From NCBI RefSeq assembly GCF_018881715.1, contig NZ_JACVPW010000001.1, positions 397,337 to 461,336 of the forward strand: DNA of 64,000 nucleotides, read 5' to 3'. Of the stretch, positions 1 through 8,466 are shown in pieces. The position numbers were made by a program, and so were the translations under genes. Position 1 is the first letter of the stretch; the number at the start of each line of letters is the position of its first letter. The notes beneath the pieces were generated by a model, which did not search any database, was not told where the DNA came from, and was given only the letters and a program-made list of their open reading frames with translations. Source of the stretch: Polynucleobacter parvulilacunae (GTDB lineage: Bacteria > Pseudomonadota > Gammaproteobacteria > Burkholderiales > Burkholderiaceae).

Positions 1-1
1 C

Positions 2-301
2 TCAAAGGCTGGACCAGACGTCATCATGCTGGCGGATCTGACTAAACGAATTTTTGATATTTTGGGCAGACCCCTGGAGCCTCGCGGCATCCTTACGCTA
101 GAGCAACTCCCAGCACTCATTACCGCTCTTGAAACCGCTATCCTCAAAGACCTTGAGGAGCGAGCCAAATCAAACGATGAGACTGAGGGCGGCGCCGAGA
201 AGCCTAAGCTTGCTGATCGCCTCGGGCAACGCGCCTACCCATTCCTGGAGCTTATGAAGCAGGCTAAAGCCAAAGACGAACCCGTTATGTGGGGTGTTTA
301 G
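2..301 (+). CDS. DUF1840 family protein (5' end cut by window)
   Basis: The open frame runs through the left edge of the window, so the first residues are missing. The visible N-terminus ([10 protein letters not shown]) resembles the start of DUF1840 proteins, small cytoplasmic proteins of unknown function common in betaproteobacteria. An internal ATG at 26 opens a shorter frame, but it would cut off this conserved part. The middle of the protein is rich in acidic and lysine residues and the C-terminus ends in MWGV. The gene converges on the metH gene downstream, and the two stop codons overlap by two bases. The function is unknown; the family assignment is by eye. Confidence 0.75.
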   Translation, partial: SKAGPDVIMLADLTKRIFDILGRPLEPRGILTLEQLPALITALETAILKDLEERAKSNDETEGGAEKPKLADRLGQRAYPFLELMKQAKAKDEPVMWGV

Positions 302-3048
302 TCCAGTAGGCTTGCCAGCTGACGACGGGTATCTTCAACGCTTTGACCGCGGCGTTTAGCCAAATCTTCAACTTGATCATCTGAAAGCTTACCTACATTG
401 AAGTAGCGGGCATCTGGGTGAGCTAAATAGAAACCGCTCACGCTAGAAGCTGGATTCATAGCCATGGATTCAGTCAGAGTCATACCAATATCTTCAGAAC
501 CAATTACGCGTAACAAATCTTGTTTAACCTCATGCGCAGGGCAAGCAGGATAACCAGGTGCCGGACGAATACCGCGGTACTCCTCATTGATCATCTGATC
601 ATTAGTCAAAATCTCATCAGTTGCATAGCCCCAGAGATCGGTACGGACACGATGGTGCAAGAGTTCAGCAAAAGCTTCTGCCAAACGATCAGCTAAGGCC
701 TTCAACATAATGGCGCTGTAGTCATCATGCTTTGCCTGAAACTCAGCCACTTTCTTTTCAACACCATGACCCGTGGTGACAGCAAAGCAACCAAGGTAAT
801 CAGCAACACCAGAATCTTTTGGTGCAACGTAATCAGCCAAGCAACGATTAGGTCTACGAACACCGTCTACAACCGGACGCTCAGACTGCTGACGCAAGTT
901 GTGCCATACAAACAAAGGATGCTCTCGAGCTTCATCGCTATATAAAACAATGTCATCACCAACCGTATTCGCTGGATAAAAAGCAACAACGGCATCGGCC
1001 TGTAGCCACTGACCTTTAATCAGTTTATCGAGTAATGCTTGAGCATCTGCAAATACCTTGCGCGCCTCAACCCCAACAATTTCATCGTCCAGGATGGCCG
1101 GAAACTTACCAGCCAAATCCCAAGTCTGGAAGAATGGTGTCCAGTCGATGTATTTAGCAATATCACTCAGCGCAAAGTTTTTAAATACACGACGGCCAAT
1201 AAACTTCGGCTTTTCTGGAACATAAGCAGACCAGTCGATCATCTCGCGATTCTTGCGAGCCGCCTGTAATGAAATGGTTGGTGCAGCCTTCTTGTTCGCA
1301 TGTTGCTCGCGAATTCGGACATAGTCATCACGCAAATCTTGAATAAATTTCTTGGCACTTTCATCCGAAAGCAAACTAGAGGCAACAGATACCGAGCGAG
1401 ATGCATCAGGTACGTACACCACAGGGCCATCGTAGTGCGGGGCGATCTTCACAGCAGTATGCACACGAGAAGTAGTTGCTCCACCAATCATCAAAGGAAT
1501 TTGGCGCTCACGGAACCAATCGTCACGCTGCATCTCTTGTGCAACATAAGTCATCTCTTCTAATGAAGGAGTAATCAGCCCAGATAAACCAACAATGTCG
1601 GCATTCTCTTCCTTGGCGCGCTTCAAAATTTCAGCACAAGGAACCATCACACCCATATTGGCTACTTCAAAGTTATTACATTGCAGAACAACAGTCACAA
1701 TATTTTTACCAATATCGTGCACGTCACCCTTCACGGTAGCCATCACAATCTTGCCCTTGGCCTTGGCTTCGCCACCAGCAGCAATATGTTGACGTTTCTC
1801 TTCCTCAATGTATGGAATCAAAATTGCAACGGCTTGCTTCATCACGCGGGCGCTCTTCACCACTTGAGGCAAGAACATTTTGCCGGCACCAAACAAATCG
1901 CCAACGACATTCATGCCATCCATGAGTGGGCCTTCAATCACTTCGATTGGTCTGCCACCACCACCCATGATTTCTGCGCGTAATTCTTCGGTATCTTCTT
2001 CAATAAAAGTTGTAATGCCATGCACCAAAGCATGAGTTAAGCGCTCACGAACCTGCGCCTCACGCCAAACTAAGTTCTCAACCTGCTTAGCACCACCGCC
2101 CTTGAATTGATCAGCAATATCCAAGAGTCGTTCTGTTGGAGTTTTGCCATCTTTTTCTTTAAAGCGATTAAGGACAACGTCCTCAACACGCTCACGCAAC
2201 TCCGGATCCAAATCGGCGTAAACGCCCAACTGACCGGCATTCACAATACCCATGTCCATGCCAGCTTGAATGGCGTGATACAGGAACACCGTGTGAATCG
2301 CTTCACGAACACGATCATTGCCGCGGAAAGAGAAGCTCACATTGGAAACGCCGCCGCTTACTTTGGCGCCAGGAAGATTTTCTTTAATCCAACGCGTGGC
2401 ATTAATAAAGTCGACCGCATAGTTATCATGCTCTTCAATACCAGTGGCGATTGCAAAAATATTCGGATCGAAAATAATGTCTTCAGCCGGAAAGCCAATT
2501 TCATTCACCAAGATCTCATAGCAACGCTGGCAGATTTCTGTCTTGCGCTTAAAGGTATCGGCTTGCCCTACTTCATCAAAAGCCATCACTACAGATGCAG
2601 CGCCATAACGACGGATTAAGCGCGCTTGCTTTCTGAAAGGCTCTTCGCCTTCTTTCAAGGAGATCGAATTAACAATCGGCTTGCCTTGGATACACTTCAA
2701 GCCTGCTTCGATAACACTCCACTTGGAGGAGTCGATCATGATCGGAACACGAGCAATATCAGGCTCAGATGCAATCAGATTCAAGAAGCGAGTCATAGCC
2801 GCTTCCGAATCTAACATCGCCTCATCCATATTGATGTCAATAACTTGCGCACCATTCTCAACTTGCTGACGTGCCACTACGAGCGCTTCATCAAATTGAT
2901 TATTCAAAATCATGCGAGAAAATGCTTTAGAGCCGGTGACGTTAGTACGCTCACCAATGTTGACGAAGCCAACATCGGTAGTCACGTTAAATGGCTCGAG
3001 ACCAGAAAGCTTCATCGCTGGCATCGATTTTTTCTCAATCTTGCTCAT
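298..3048 (-). CDS. metH: Methionine synthase, folate/B12/SAM-activation part
   Basis: This 916-residue protein is the C-terminal three quarters of cobalamin-dependent methionine synthase, which moves the methyl group of 5-methyl-THF to homocysteine through cob(I)alamin. Residues about 20-290 form the pterin-binding domain ([11 protein letters not shown], ending in a TIM barrel). Residues about 330-425 form the helical B12 cap. The B12 domain carries GDVHDIGK with the cobalamin ligand His at about 444. The SAM reactivation domain follows at about 600-900 and contains [10 protein letters not shown]. The start ATG overlaps the stop of the upstream half-gene as ATGA, so the two halves are probably co-translated. 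Together they give 1270 residues, close to the usual single chain. Confidence 0.96.
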   Translation of the reverse strand: MSKIEKKSMPAMKLSGLEPFNVTTDVGFVNIGERTNVTGSKAFSRMILNNQFDEALVVARQQVENGAQVIDINMDEAMLDSEAAMTRFLNLIASEPDIARVPIMIDSSKWSVIEAGLKCIQGKPIVNSISLKEGEEPFRKQARLIRRYGAASVVMAFDEVGQADTFKRKTEICQRCYEILVNEIGFPAEDIIFDPNIFAIATGIEEHDNYAVDFINATRWIKENLPGAKVSGGVSNVSFSFRGNDRVREAIHTVFLYHAIQAGMDMGIVNAGQLGVYADLDPELRERVEDVVLNRFKEKDGKTPTERLLDIADQFKGGGAKQVENLVWREAQVRERLTHALVHGITTFIEEDTEELRAEIMGGGGRPIEVIEGPLMDGMNVVGDLFGAGKMFLPQVVKSARVMKQAVAILIPYIEEEKRQHIAAGGEAKAKGKIVMATVKGDVHDIGKNIVTVVLQCNNFEVANMGVMVPCAEILKRAKEENADIVGLSGLITPSLEEMTYVAQEMQRDDWFRERQIPLMIGGATTSRVHTAVKIAPHYDGPVVYVPDASRSVSVASSLLSDESAKKFIQDLRDDYVRIREQHANKKAAPTISLQAARKNREMIDWSAYVPEKPKFIGRRVFKNFALSDIAKYIDWTPFFQTWDLAGKFPAILDDEIVGVEARKVFADAQALLDKLIKGQWLQADAVVAFYPANTVGDDIVLYSDEAREHPLFVWHNLRQQSERPVVDGVRRPNRCLADYVAPKDSGVADYLGCFAVTTGHGVEKKVAEFQAKHDDYSAIMLKALADRLAEAFAELLHHRVRTDLWGYATDEILTNDQMINEEYRGIRPAPGYPACPAHEVKQDLLRVIGSEDIGMTLTESMAMNPASSVSGFYLAHPDARYFNVGKLSDDQVEDLAKRRGQSVEDTRRQLASLLD

Positions 3049-4109
3049 GCTGCCGCCTCCGCATTCTCTTTATAGAAAGCACGAGGCTTGCGTTTAGCAA
3101 CTGCATTGGCAATAGCGCGAATGTGATCAGGTGTAGTACCGCAACAACCACCAACCAAATTGACTAAACCGTCTTTAGCAAATCCGTCGACCAAGCTAGA
3201 GGTAATTTCTGGCGTCTCATCAAAGCCTGTATCACTCATCGGATTAGGCAAGCCAGCATTTGGATAGCAGGAAACTGCTGCATCGCAAATCCTTGCAAGC
3301 TCAGCAATATATGGGCGCATCAATGCAGCACCTAATGCACAGTTCAAACCAAAGGTGAGCGGCCTGATGTGGCGCAGGCTATTCCAAAATGCTTCGACTG
3401 TTTGCCCAGAAAGAATTCGTCCAGATGCATCAGTCACCGTTCCAGAAATCATGACTGGCAAGCGTTCGCCAGTCTCTTCAAAAAATTCATCAAGCGCAAA
3501 GAGTGCAGCTTTAGCATTGAGCGTATCGAAAATGGTTTCAACTAAAAATAAATCGACACCGCCAGCAAATAAGCCTTCAATTTGTTCACGGTAGGAAGCG
3601 CGCAAAGTATCAAAGGTGACGTTGCGTGCACCTGGGTCATTTACATCCGGCGAAATACTCGCAGTCTTTGGCGTTGGTCCAATTGCACCGGCAGCAAAAC
3701 GTGGTTTATCGGGAGTGCTATATTTTTCGCAAGCAGCTCGCGCCAATCTTGCCGAGACTTCATTCATCTCACGAGCCAAGCTAGCCATTTTGTAATCTTC
3801 TTGCGCTACTGAAGTTGCGCCAAAAGTATTTGTTTCAATAATGTCTGCGCCTGCATCTAAATATTGCTCATGAATTTTGCTAATGATTTGGGGCTGAGTG
3901 AGAACTAACAATTCGTTGTTGCCTTTGATATCACCAGGATGATCAGCAAAACGAGTATTGGCTGGTAAGCCGCGATAGTCCGCTTCGGTTAATTTATATT
4001 GCTGAATCATGGTGCCCATGGCGCCATCCAAAATCAGAATGCGCTGCTTCAACAGCTCTGGAAGCTCTTGACCGCGGGTATAGGGCTGGGACAAACCATT
4101 AGATTGCAT
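3045..4109 (-). CDS. metH: Methionine synthase, homocysteine-binding part
   Basis: This 354-residue protein is the homocysteine S-methyltransferase domain of MetH. It starts with the typical DGAMGTMIQ motif near residue 29 and has the zinc-binding cysteines in GLNCALGA and GGCCGTT near the C-terminus. It ends where the domain normally ends in full-length MetH, followed by a short basic and alanine-rich tail ([16 protein letters not shown]). The gene is first of the two-gene metH unit and overlaps the next gene by four bases. There is no frameshift: each half has its own start, a domain boundary separates them, and both look intact. The split form occurs in other Burkholderiales. Confidence 0.95.
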   Translation of the reverse strand: MQSNGLSQPYTRGQELPELLKQRILILDGAMGTMIQQYKLTEADYRGLPANTRFADHPGDIKGNNELLVLTQPQIISKIHEQYLDAGADIIETNTFGATSVAQEDYKMASLAREMNEVSARLARAACEKYSTPDKPRFAAGAIGPTPKTASISPDVNDPGARNVTFDTLRASYREQIEGLFAGGVDLFLVETIFDTLNAKAALFALDEFFEETGERLPVMISGTVTDASGRILSGQTVEAFWNSLRHIRPLTFGLNCALGAALMRPYIAELARICDAAVSCYPNAGLPNPMSDTGFDETPEITSSLVDGFAKDGLVNLVGGCCGTTPDHIRAIANAVAKRKPRAFYKENAEAAA

Positions 4110-4183
4110 TGTTAAACCGGGATTAATCTCTAGAATCCCTTATTCTATTGGAAAAGCCACTTTTCATTTACCCCGGAGCCCTT

Positions 4184-4633
4184 ATGTTTGGAACCATTCC
4201 AGAATTTAATCAAAGCCTAGAAATGTTTAAAACCATGTGGGGACAAGGTGCGGCAGGTCAGGCTGGGCAATTTCCCTTCACAGCAGATGCTTCAAAGGCC
4301 AGCGGCGGCTTTGCCTCAGCCTTTCCTGGTCTAGATGTGGATGAGCTTGAAAAGCGGATTAAAGACCTCAAAAGCGTTGAAAACTGGCTGAATTTGAACC
4401 TCAACATCCTCAAATCAACCATTCAAGGCCTTGAAGTACAACATGCCACGATGATGGCCCTCAAATCCTTTGGTGATGCGGTCTCCGCAGCGGGTGCAGC
4501 AGCAACAGGCACTAGCGAAGAATCCGAGACTAAGACGACTAGTGCTAAACCGCGGAAAACCGCAACACGCCGTCGTCGCAAAGCTGGCGACGCAACTTAC
4601 CTCGACGAAGTAGGTAATTCAGATGAGCAATAG
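4184..4633 (+). CDS. phaM: PhaM-like polyhydroxyalkanoate granule regulator
   Basis: This 149-residue protein resembles PhaM, which links PHB granules to the nucleoid and activates PHB synthase. The N-terminus (MFGTIPEFNQSLEMFKTMWG) and the middle helix (DVDELEKRIKDLKSVENWL) are characteristic. The C-terminus is basic (AKPRKTATRRRRK), as expected for DNA binding. I chose the ATG at 4184 because a CGGAG ribosome site lies just upstream and the conserved N-terminus begins there; a TTG at 4148 would only add an unconserved stretch. The last 89 bases overlap the end of the convergent hydrolase gene. A terminator follows inside that gene. Confidence 0.88.
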   Translation: MFGTIPEFNQSLEMFKTMWGQGAAGQAGQFPFTADASKASGGFASAFPGLDVDELEKRIKDLKSVENWLNLNLNILKSTIQGLEVQHATMMALKSFGDAVSAAGAAATGTSEESETKTTSAKPRKTATRRRRKAGDATYLDEVGNSDEQ

Positions 4634-5630
4634 CCTCACCCATTGCAAACGTGAGTTGGTGAATATCTAATTCACGTTTAAACAAAACCGGCACAATCTC
4701 TCTTGCATGTGCCGGTTTTTTACATGCGCCCAAGGCATCAGCCAAACGCTCTTCATGGTGGGCTTTCAACTGAGCAACACGCGGCCTAATGCCGGTAAAT
4801 GGTTTACCGTGTGATGGCAGCACCAACGCATCCTCAGGCAGTGCCAAATATTTTTCAATGGAGTCTAAATAGAGTCCAAGAGGATCGGCGTCTGGATCTG
4901 CGTCATAAACGCTCACATTAGTAGAAATGCGGGGCAACAACATATCGCCGGAGATCAAAACTCCAATCTCTTTACAAAACAGAGAAGCGTGCTCGGGCGC
5001 ATGTCCATAGCCCATGATGACTTGCCAAGAGCGGCCACCAATCGAAATCATTTCGCCATCGAGAATACGGCGGTATTGACGCGGTACTCCAGGAACCATA
5101 TTGCTGTAGTAGTTAGAACGCGCCCGAATTTTTTCTAAATCTTCAGCGCCTGTTAAACCATGCCTTTGAAAATGATCTGCAGAACCGCCACTACCTGCGC
5201 GTGAACCAACTGCTGCGCCACCCTCTTTGCAGCTTAACCATTGCGCAGTTAAATAATCTGTCATAGAAATCCACATGGGGACCTTCCACTTCTCACATAG
5301 CCATTGTGACAAGCCCACATGATCAGGATGCATGTGTGTCACGATAACGCGCAAGACTGGCAAGCCTTCAAGCTGGGTAGCAAATACTTGCTCCCAAGCA
5401 GCCCTGGTCTCATCGTTAGCTATACCGCAGTCCACAATCGTCCAGCCCGATACGCCGTCTATTTCATCGCGTAACAACCAAAGATTGATGTGATCCAAGG
5501 CAAAGGGTAGGCGCATTCTGATCCAGCGAACACCGGGCGCAACCTCCATGCTGCCGCCCACTTCCGGAAGCGCGTCTCCTAAGGGATAATGGACCGCAGC
5601 TTCAGCGCTTGCTTGGTTTTGAGTGCTCAT
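4545..5630 (-). CDS. Metallo-beta-lactamase-fold hydrolase
   Basis: This 361-residue protein has the HxHxDH zinc motif in THMHPDHVGL at about residues 97-106, and further metal ligands in MGYGHAPEHA and in the DxxP/SHGKPF region. The C-terminal part (AMGEAIAHLNYLLRRGKLRR) looks like the winged-helix tail seen in many such hydrolases of this subgroup, so the overlap with phaM encodes a genuine C-terminus. The substrate is not evident; family members hydrolyse thioesters, lactones or similar esters. The start ATG at 5630 lies 41 bases from the likely start of a divergent DUF1289 gene. Confidence 0.88.
   Translation of the reverse strand: MSTQNQASAEAAVHYPLGDALPEVGGSMEVAPGVRWIRMRLPFALDHINLWLLRDEIDGVSGWTIVDCGIANDETRAAWEQVFATQLEGLPVLRVIVTHMHPDHVGLSQWLCEKWKVPMWISMTDYLTAQWLSCKEGGAAVGSRAGSGGSADHFQRHGLTGAEDLEKIRARSNYYSNMVPGVPRQYRRILDGEMISIGGRSWQVIMGYGHAPEHASLFCKEIGVLISGDMLLPRISTNVSVYDADPDADPLGLYLDSIEKYLALPEDALVLPSHGKPFTGIRPRVAQLKAHHEERLADALGACKKPAHAREIVPVLFKRELDIHQLTFAMGEAIAHLNYLLRRGKLRRQLCDDGVLRFSAV
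4684..4721 (+). terminator. Intrinsic terminator of phaM inside the opposite gene
   Basis: AAAACCGGCAC at 4684-4694 pairs with GTGCCGGTTTT at 4709-4719, giving a stem of 11-12 bp with a loop of about 12 and a T run behind it. It lies about 50 bases after the phaM stop codon and wholly within the coding region of the convergent hydrolase. On the minus strand the stem is followed by TTTTGTTT, so it may also attenuate hydrolase transcription. Confidence 0.8.
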
Positions 5631-5671
5631 ATGAAATATTGTTTCTTTTATCTTTTAATTCTGGATTTGCT

Positions 5672-5848
5672 TTGACAACAGTTCCATCACCTTGCATTAA
5701 TTGGTGTGACATTAACCCTGAAAATGGTTACTGTCGTGGCTGCTATCGTACGCTTTCTGAAATTGCTGATTGGTCAGACCTAACGAATCCCGAAAAGCTT
5801 GAGGTCTGGGAACAACTACAAAATCGCAAACCTCAAGCACCGCAGTAA
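5672..5848 (+). CDS. DUF1289 family small cysteine-rich protein
   Basis: A protein of about 58 residues with the DUF1289 pattern: SPCINWCDI, CRGCYRTLSEIADWSDL and a C-terminal helix. The four cysteines suggest a small metal-binding fold; no function is established. The frame is open upstream as far as 5609, but that part would overlap the divergent hydrolase start. The conserved region begins almost at once after a TTG at 5672 (MTTVPSPC), which I therefore take as the start. Its ribosome site (CTGGA) is weak. Confidence 0.75.
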   Translation: MTTVPSPCINWCDINPENGYCRGCYRTLSEIADWSDLTNPEKLEVWEQLQNRKPQAPQ

Positions 5849-5875
5849 ATCCAATCTTTTTTCTGCACTACTCTC

Positions 5876-6859
5876 TTATTTATTTACATCGACAATCAAT
5901 CGACCGCGCACATTTCCTGCCATTAATTCTTGCGCGTACTTAATAGAATCCTCAAGCGAAATTTCATGAGAGATTTCATCTAGAGTTTTTAGATCCACCA
6001 ACTTCACTAACTGCTCATAGGCAGCAATTCGTTTAGCGCGTGGCACAGTAACACTGTTAACTCCATACAAAGTGACGCCGCGCAAAATAAATGGCGCAAC
6101 ACTCGCAGGAAAGTCCATGCCTTGAGCCAATCCGCAGGCAGCTACAGCGCCATCGCTCTTGGTCTGCGCACAAGCATTAGCCAGGGTATGACTCCCAACG
6201 CTATCAACCACTGCAGCCCAGCGCTCTTTTGCCAGCGGCTTGCCAGGAGCGGATAAAGTTGCGCGATCGATAACTTCAGTAGCACCTAATTTTTTGAGGT
6301 AGTCAGCTTCTGCCAGACGACCAGTACTAGCAACCACCGCAAATCCAAGCTTGCTTAGCAGTGTGATCGCAAAGCTACCAACACCACCTGCAGCGCCAGT
6401 TACCAAAACCTCACCATCGCTAGGCTTAAGGCCGTGCTTTTGTAATGCCATGACACAAAGCATGGCGGTATAACCAGCAGTGCCAATGGCTAAAGCCTGT
6501 TTAGCGGTAAGACCTTTTGGCAAAGGGATTAACCAGTCGCCCTTTACCCGAGCCTGTTGACCTAAGCCGCCCCAATGCCCCTCGCCGACTCCCCAACCAT
6601 TGAGAAGCACCATGTCGCCAGTCTTAAAGTCTGGATTACTGCTTTCTAGTACTTCACCAGCAAAGTCGATTCCAGGCACCATAGGAAAGCTACGAACCAC
6701 CGGGCCTTTGCCAGTGATAGCCAGGCCATCTTTGTAGTTGAGCGTCGAGTACAGCACCTTCACGCGCACATCCCCCTCCGGGAGGCTGGCTTCATCTACT
6801 TGAGCTAATTCTGCACGATAGCCTTGATCGTCTTTCTTTACCAATATTGCTTTAAACAT
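5876..6859 (-). CDS. acuI: Acrylyl-CoA reductase-type quinone oxidoreductase
   Basis: A 327-residue zinc-free medium-chain dehydrogenase of the AcuI/YhdH group, which reduces acrylyl-CoA to propionyl-CoA with NADPH. The N-terminal GroES-like domain contains STLNYKDGLAITGKGPV and PMVPGIDFAGEV. The Rossmann domain has VTGAAGGVGS at about residues 153-162 and the ending ISLEDSIKYAQELMAGNVRGR is typical of the group. The length fits the family (about 325). It stands alone, with its promoter region facing the lipoprotein gene. The exact substrate in this organism is an inference from the family. Confidence 0.87.
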   Translation of the reverse strand: MFKAILVKKDDQGYRAELAQVDEASLPEGDVRVKVLYSTLNYKDGLAITGKGPVVRSFPMVPGIDFAGEVLESSNPDFKTGDMVLLNGWGVGEGHWGGLGQQARVKGDWLIPLPKGLTAKQALAIGTAGYTAMLCVMALQKHGLKPSDGEVLVTGAAGGVGSFAITLLSKLGFAVVASTGRLAEADYLKKLGATEVIDRATLSAPGKPLAKERWAAVVDSVGSHTLANACAQTKSDGAVAACGLAQGMDFPASVAPFILRGVTLYGVNSVTVPRAKRIAAYEQLVKLVDLKTLDEISHEISLEDSIKYAQELMAGNVRGRLIVDVNK

Positions 6860-6946
6860 GTCTCTTCCTTTTAGAACGAGGTATTTCCCCGCAGCAATTG
6901 CTTAATAGGTTTATCCTAACGAGCATTGCTGATTATGGAGGTTTCC

Positions 6947-7243
6947 ATGAAAAAAATTCTACTATTAACTTCGATTTCTGGCTTGGTGCTCACTGGGTGC
7001 TATTCCACTCAGATCAATATGTCTATGGGCAATATGCGCCTTATTAGCTCTAGCGCAGCGCCACAGGATGTGATGGATTTCGCCACGAAGACCTGTAAAG
7101 ACGATTTTTATGAGGGCGCAAGCTTTCTTTCCAAAGCGGGCAAAGAATATCGCTTCAAGTGTGTAAAAGCTGAAGAAAACGAAATCCTGATCCCGATTCC
7201 AGGAACAACAATAGCAGCCCCTGCAAAAGCTGAAGCCAAGTAA
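6947..7243 (+). CDS. Small predicted lipoprotein
   Basis: A 98-residue protein with a classic lipoprotein signal: MKKILLLTSISGLVLTGC, the lipobox being LTGC with Cys18. The mature part contains two more cysteines (KTCKDDF, RFKCVKA) that could form a disulfide, and ends in an alanine-rich tail. I chose the ATG at 6947 because GGAGG lies seven bases upstream; earlier in-frame starts would spoil the signal peptide. The protein is predicted to be exported and anchored in a membrane. No family was recognised. Nine bases separate it from the next gene. Confidence 0.75.
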   Translation: MKKILLLTSISGLVLTGCYSTQINMSMGNMRLISSSAAPQDVMDFATKTCKDDFYEGASFLSKAGKEYRFKCVKAEENEILIPIPGTTIAAPAKAEAK

Positions 7244-7252
7244 GCAAAACCA

Positions 7253-7753
7253 ATGACCCCATTTACCTCACAAGAGCTACGCAAAGGTTTCGCATCATTT
7301 GCAACGGGGGTTACTGTCATCACTTGTTTGGATGAGGAAGGCAATCCTCACGGCATTACGATTAGTTCTTTTAATACCGTCTCGCTCGAGCCACCACTCA
7401 TTCTGTGGAGCCTGAAGAAGCACTCACGACTGATGCCTTGGGTTGAGCTCGGTAAGAAGCATCTCATTCACGTACTAGAGCGCTCTCAAGAAAACTTGGC
7501 AATGCACTTTGCTACCGTCAAAACAGAGCAGTTCAAAGATATTGATCACAAGCTAGCAGCTAGCGGCCTCACCCAAATCGATCATTGCGTTGCTTACTAT
7601 GAATGTGAAACTGTTTGCGTACACATTGGCGGCGATCACAACATTATTGTTGCTAAAGTCATCAACTTAAAAAATCATCCCGAACGAGAGCCGCTGATTT
7701 TTGCGCGCAGCCAATTTATTGGTCTCGATTTCGCTGAATCAAAATCTAGCTAG
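7253..7753 (+). CDS. Flavin reductase-like domain protein
   Basis: A 166-residue single-domain protein of the flavin reductase (DIM6/NTAB) family, which binds FMN or FAD and uses NAD(P)H to supply reduced flavin to monooxygenases. The pattern LRKGFASFATGVTVITC followed by GITISSFNTVSLEPPLILWS is the usual flavin-binding start, and the length fits. It lies nine bases after the lipoprotein gene, so the two may share a transcript. No partner monooxygenase is visible nearby, so the physiological role cannot be given. Confidence 0.88.
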   Translation: MTPFTSQELRKGFASFATGVTVITCLDEEGNPHGITISSFNTVSLEPPLILWSLKKHSRLMPWVELGKKHLIHVLERSQENLAMHFATVKTEQFKDIDHKLAASGLTQIDHCVAYYECETVCVHIGGDHNIIVAKVINLKNHPEREPLIFARSQFIGLDFAESKSS

Positions 7754-7792
7754 TACCAGCTAATATCAATTTATCCTCACAGGGAAAATGCC

Positions 7793-8455
7793 ATGATGCG
7801 TTTATGGGGTCGTAAAAGTTCTATTAACGTTCAAAAAGTATTGTGGTGTCTTGCTGAGCTTGGCCTAAAGGAAGGCAAGGACTTTGAGCGGATTGATGCT
7901 GGACTACAGTTTGGCAAGAATCATTCGCCAGAGTTTCTCAAGATGAATCCGAACGGACTAGTGCCCACTATTGAGGTTGACGATGTAGTGCTCTGGGAGT
8001 CGAACACCATCCTGCGTTACTTAACTTCGCAATACGACAAAAATGGGCGTTTTCCAAAAGGTGTTGCAGCACAATACAGCTCCGAAAAGTGGATGGATTG
8101 GCAGCTGGCAACTTTTTGGCCCCCATTGCGTGCTGCATTTTTAGGCTTAACCAGAACTCCTGAAGCCGAGCGTAACTACGACGCAATACGCAAAGATTAT
8201 CAAGAAACAAATAAAACGCTAGGCTTGCTGGATCAAGTACTGGAGACACAAGCGTACTGTTCGGGTAATCAATTTAATATTGGCGATATTGTGGTGGCCC
8301 TAGGAGTGCATCGCTGGGTTTTATTGAACGATACCTTCCCAGAAAAAACAGGTCCACGTAGTGAGCTAAAAAACGTTGAGCGCTGGTTAAATCAATTGAA
8401 ATCGGAAACCCGCTTTAGCGAGTTTGCCGATAAAGAACTCAACATCATTAAGTAG
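7793..8455 (+). CDS. Glutathione S-transferase family protein
   Basis: A 220-residue protein with a thioredoxin-like N-terminal domain (MRLWGRKSSINVQKVLWCLAE, with the SSIN active-site region) and the cis-proline and glutathione contact segment NPNGLVPTIEVDD followed by ESNTILRYL. The helical C-terminal domain covers about residues 90-215. The start is one of two adjacent ATG codons (7793 or 7796) behind a CAGGGA site. The substrate is unknown. The gene ends 11 bases from the stop of the convergent RND pump gene. Confidence 0.9.
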   Translation: MMRLWGRKSSINVQKVLWCLAELGLKEGKDFERIDAGLQFGKNHSPEFLKMNPNGLVPTIEVDDVVLWESNTILRYLTSQYDKNGRFPKGVAAQYSSEKWMDWQLATFWPPLRAAFLGLTRTPEAERNYDAIRKDYQETNKTLGLLDQVLETQAYCSGNQFNIGDIVVALGVHRWVLLNDTFPEKTGPRSELKNVERWLNQLKSETRFSEFADKELNIIK

Positions 8456-8466
8456 TCTTTTCAGCT

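Noticed and set aside
2107..2619. A 170-codon open frame opposite metH
   Set aside because: The composition mirrors metH and no domain is visible; it lies fully within a conserved gene.
3045..3048. Frameshift that breaks metH in two
   Set aside because: Both halves have proper starts and ends at a domain border, with a typical ATGA overlap, so these are two genes.
4110..4183. Cobalamin riboswitch before metH
   Set aside because: Only 74 bases are available between the divergent starts, and no B12-box-like sequence was found.
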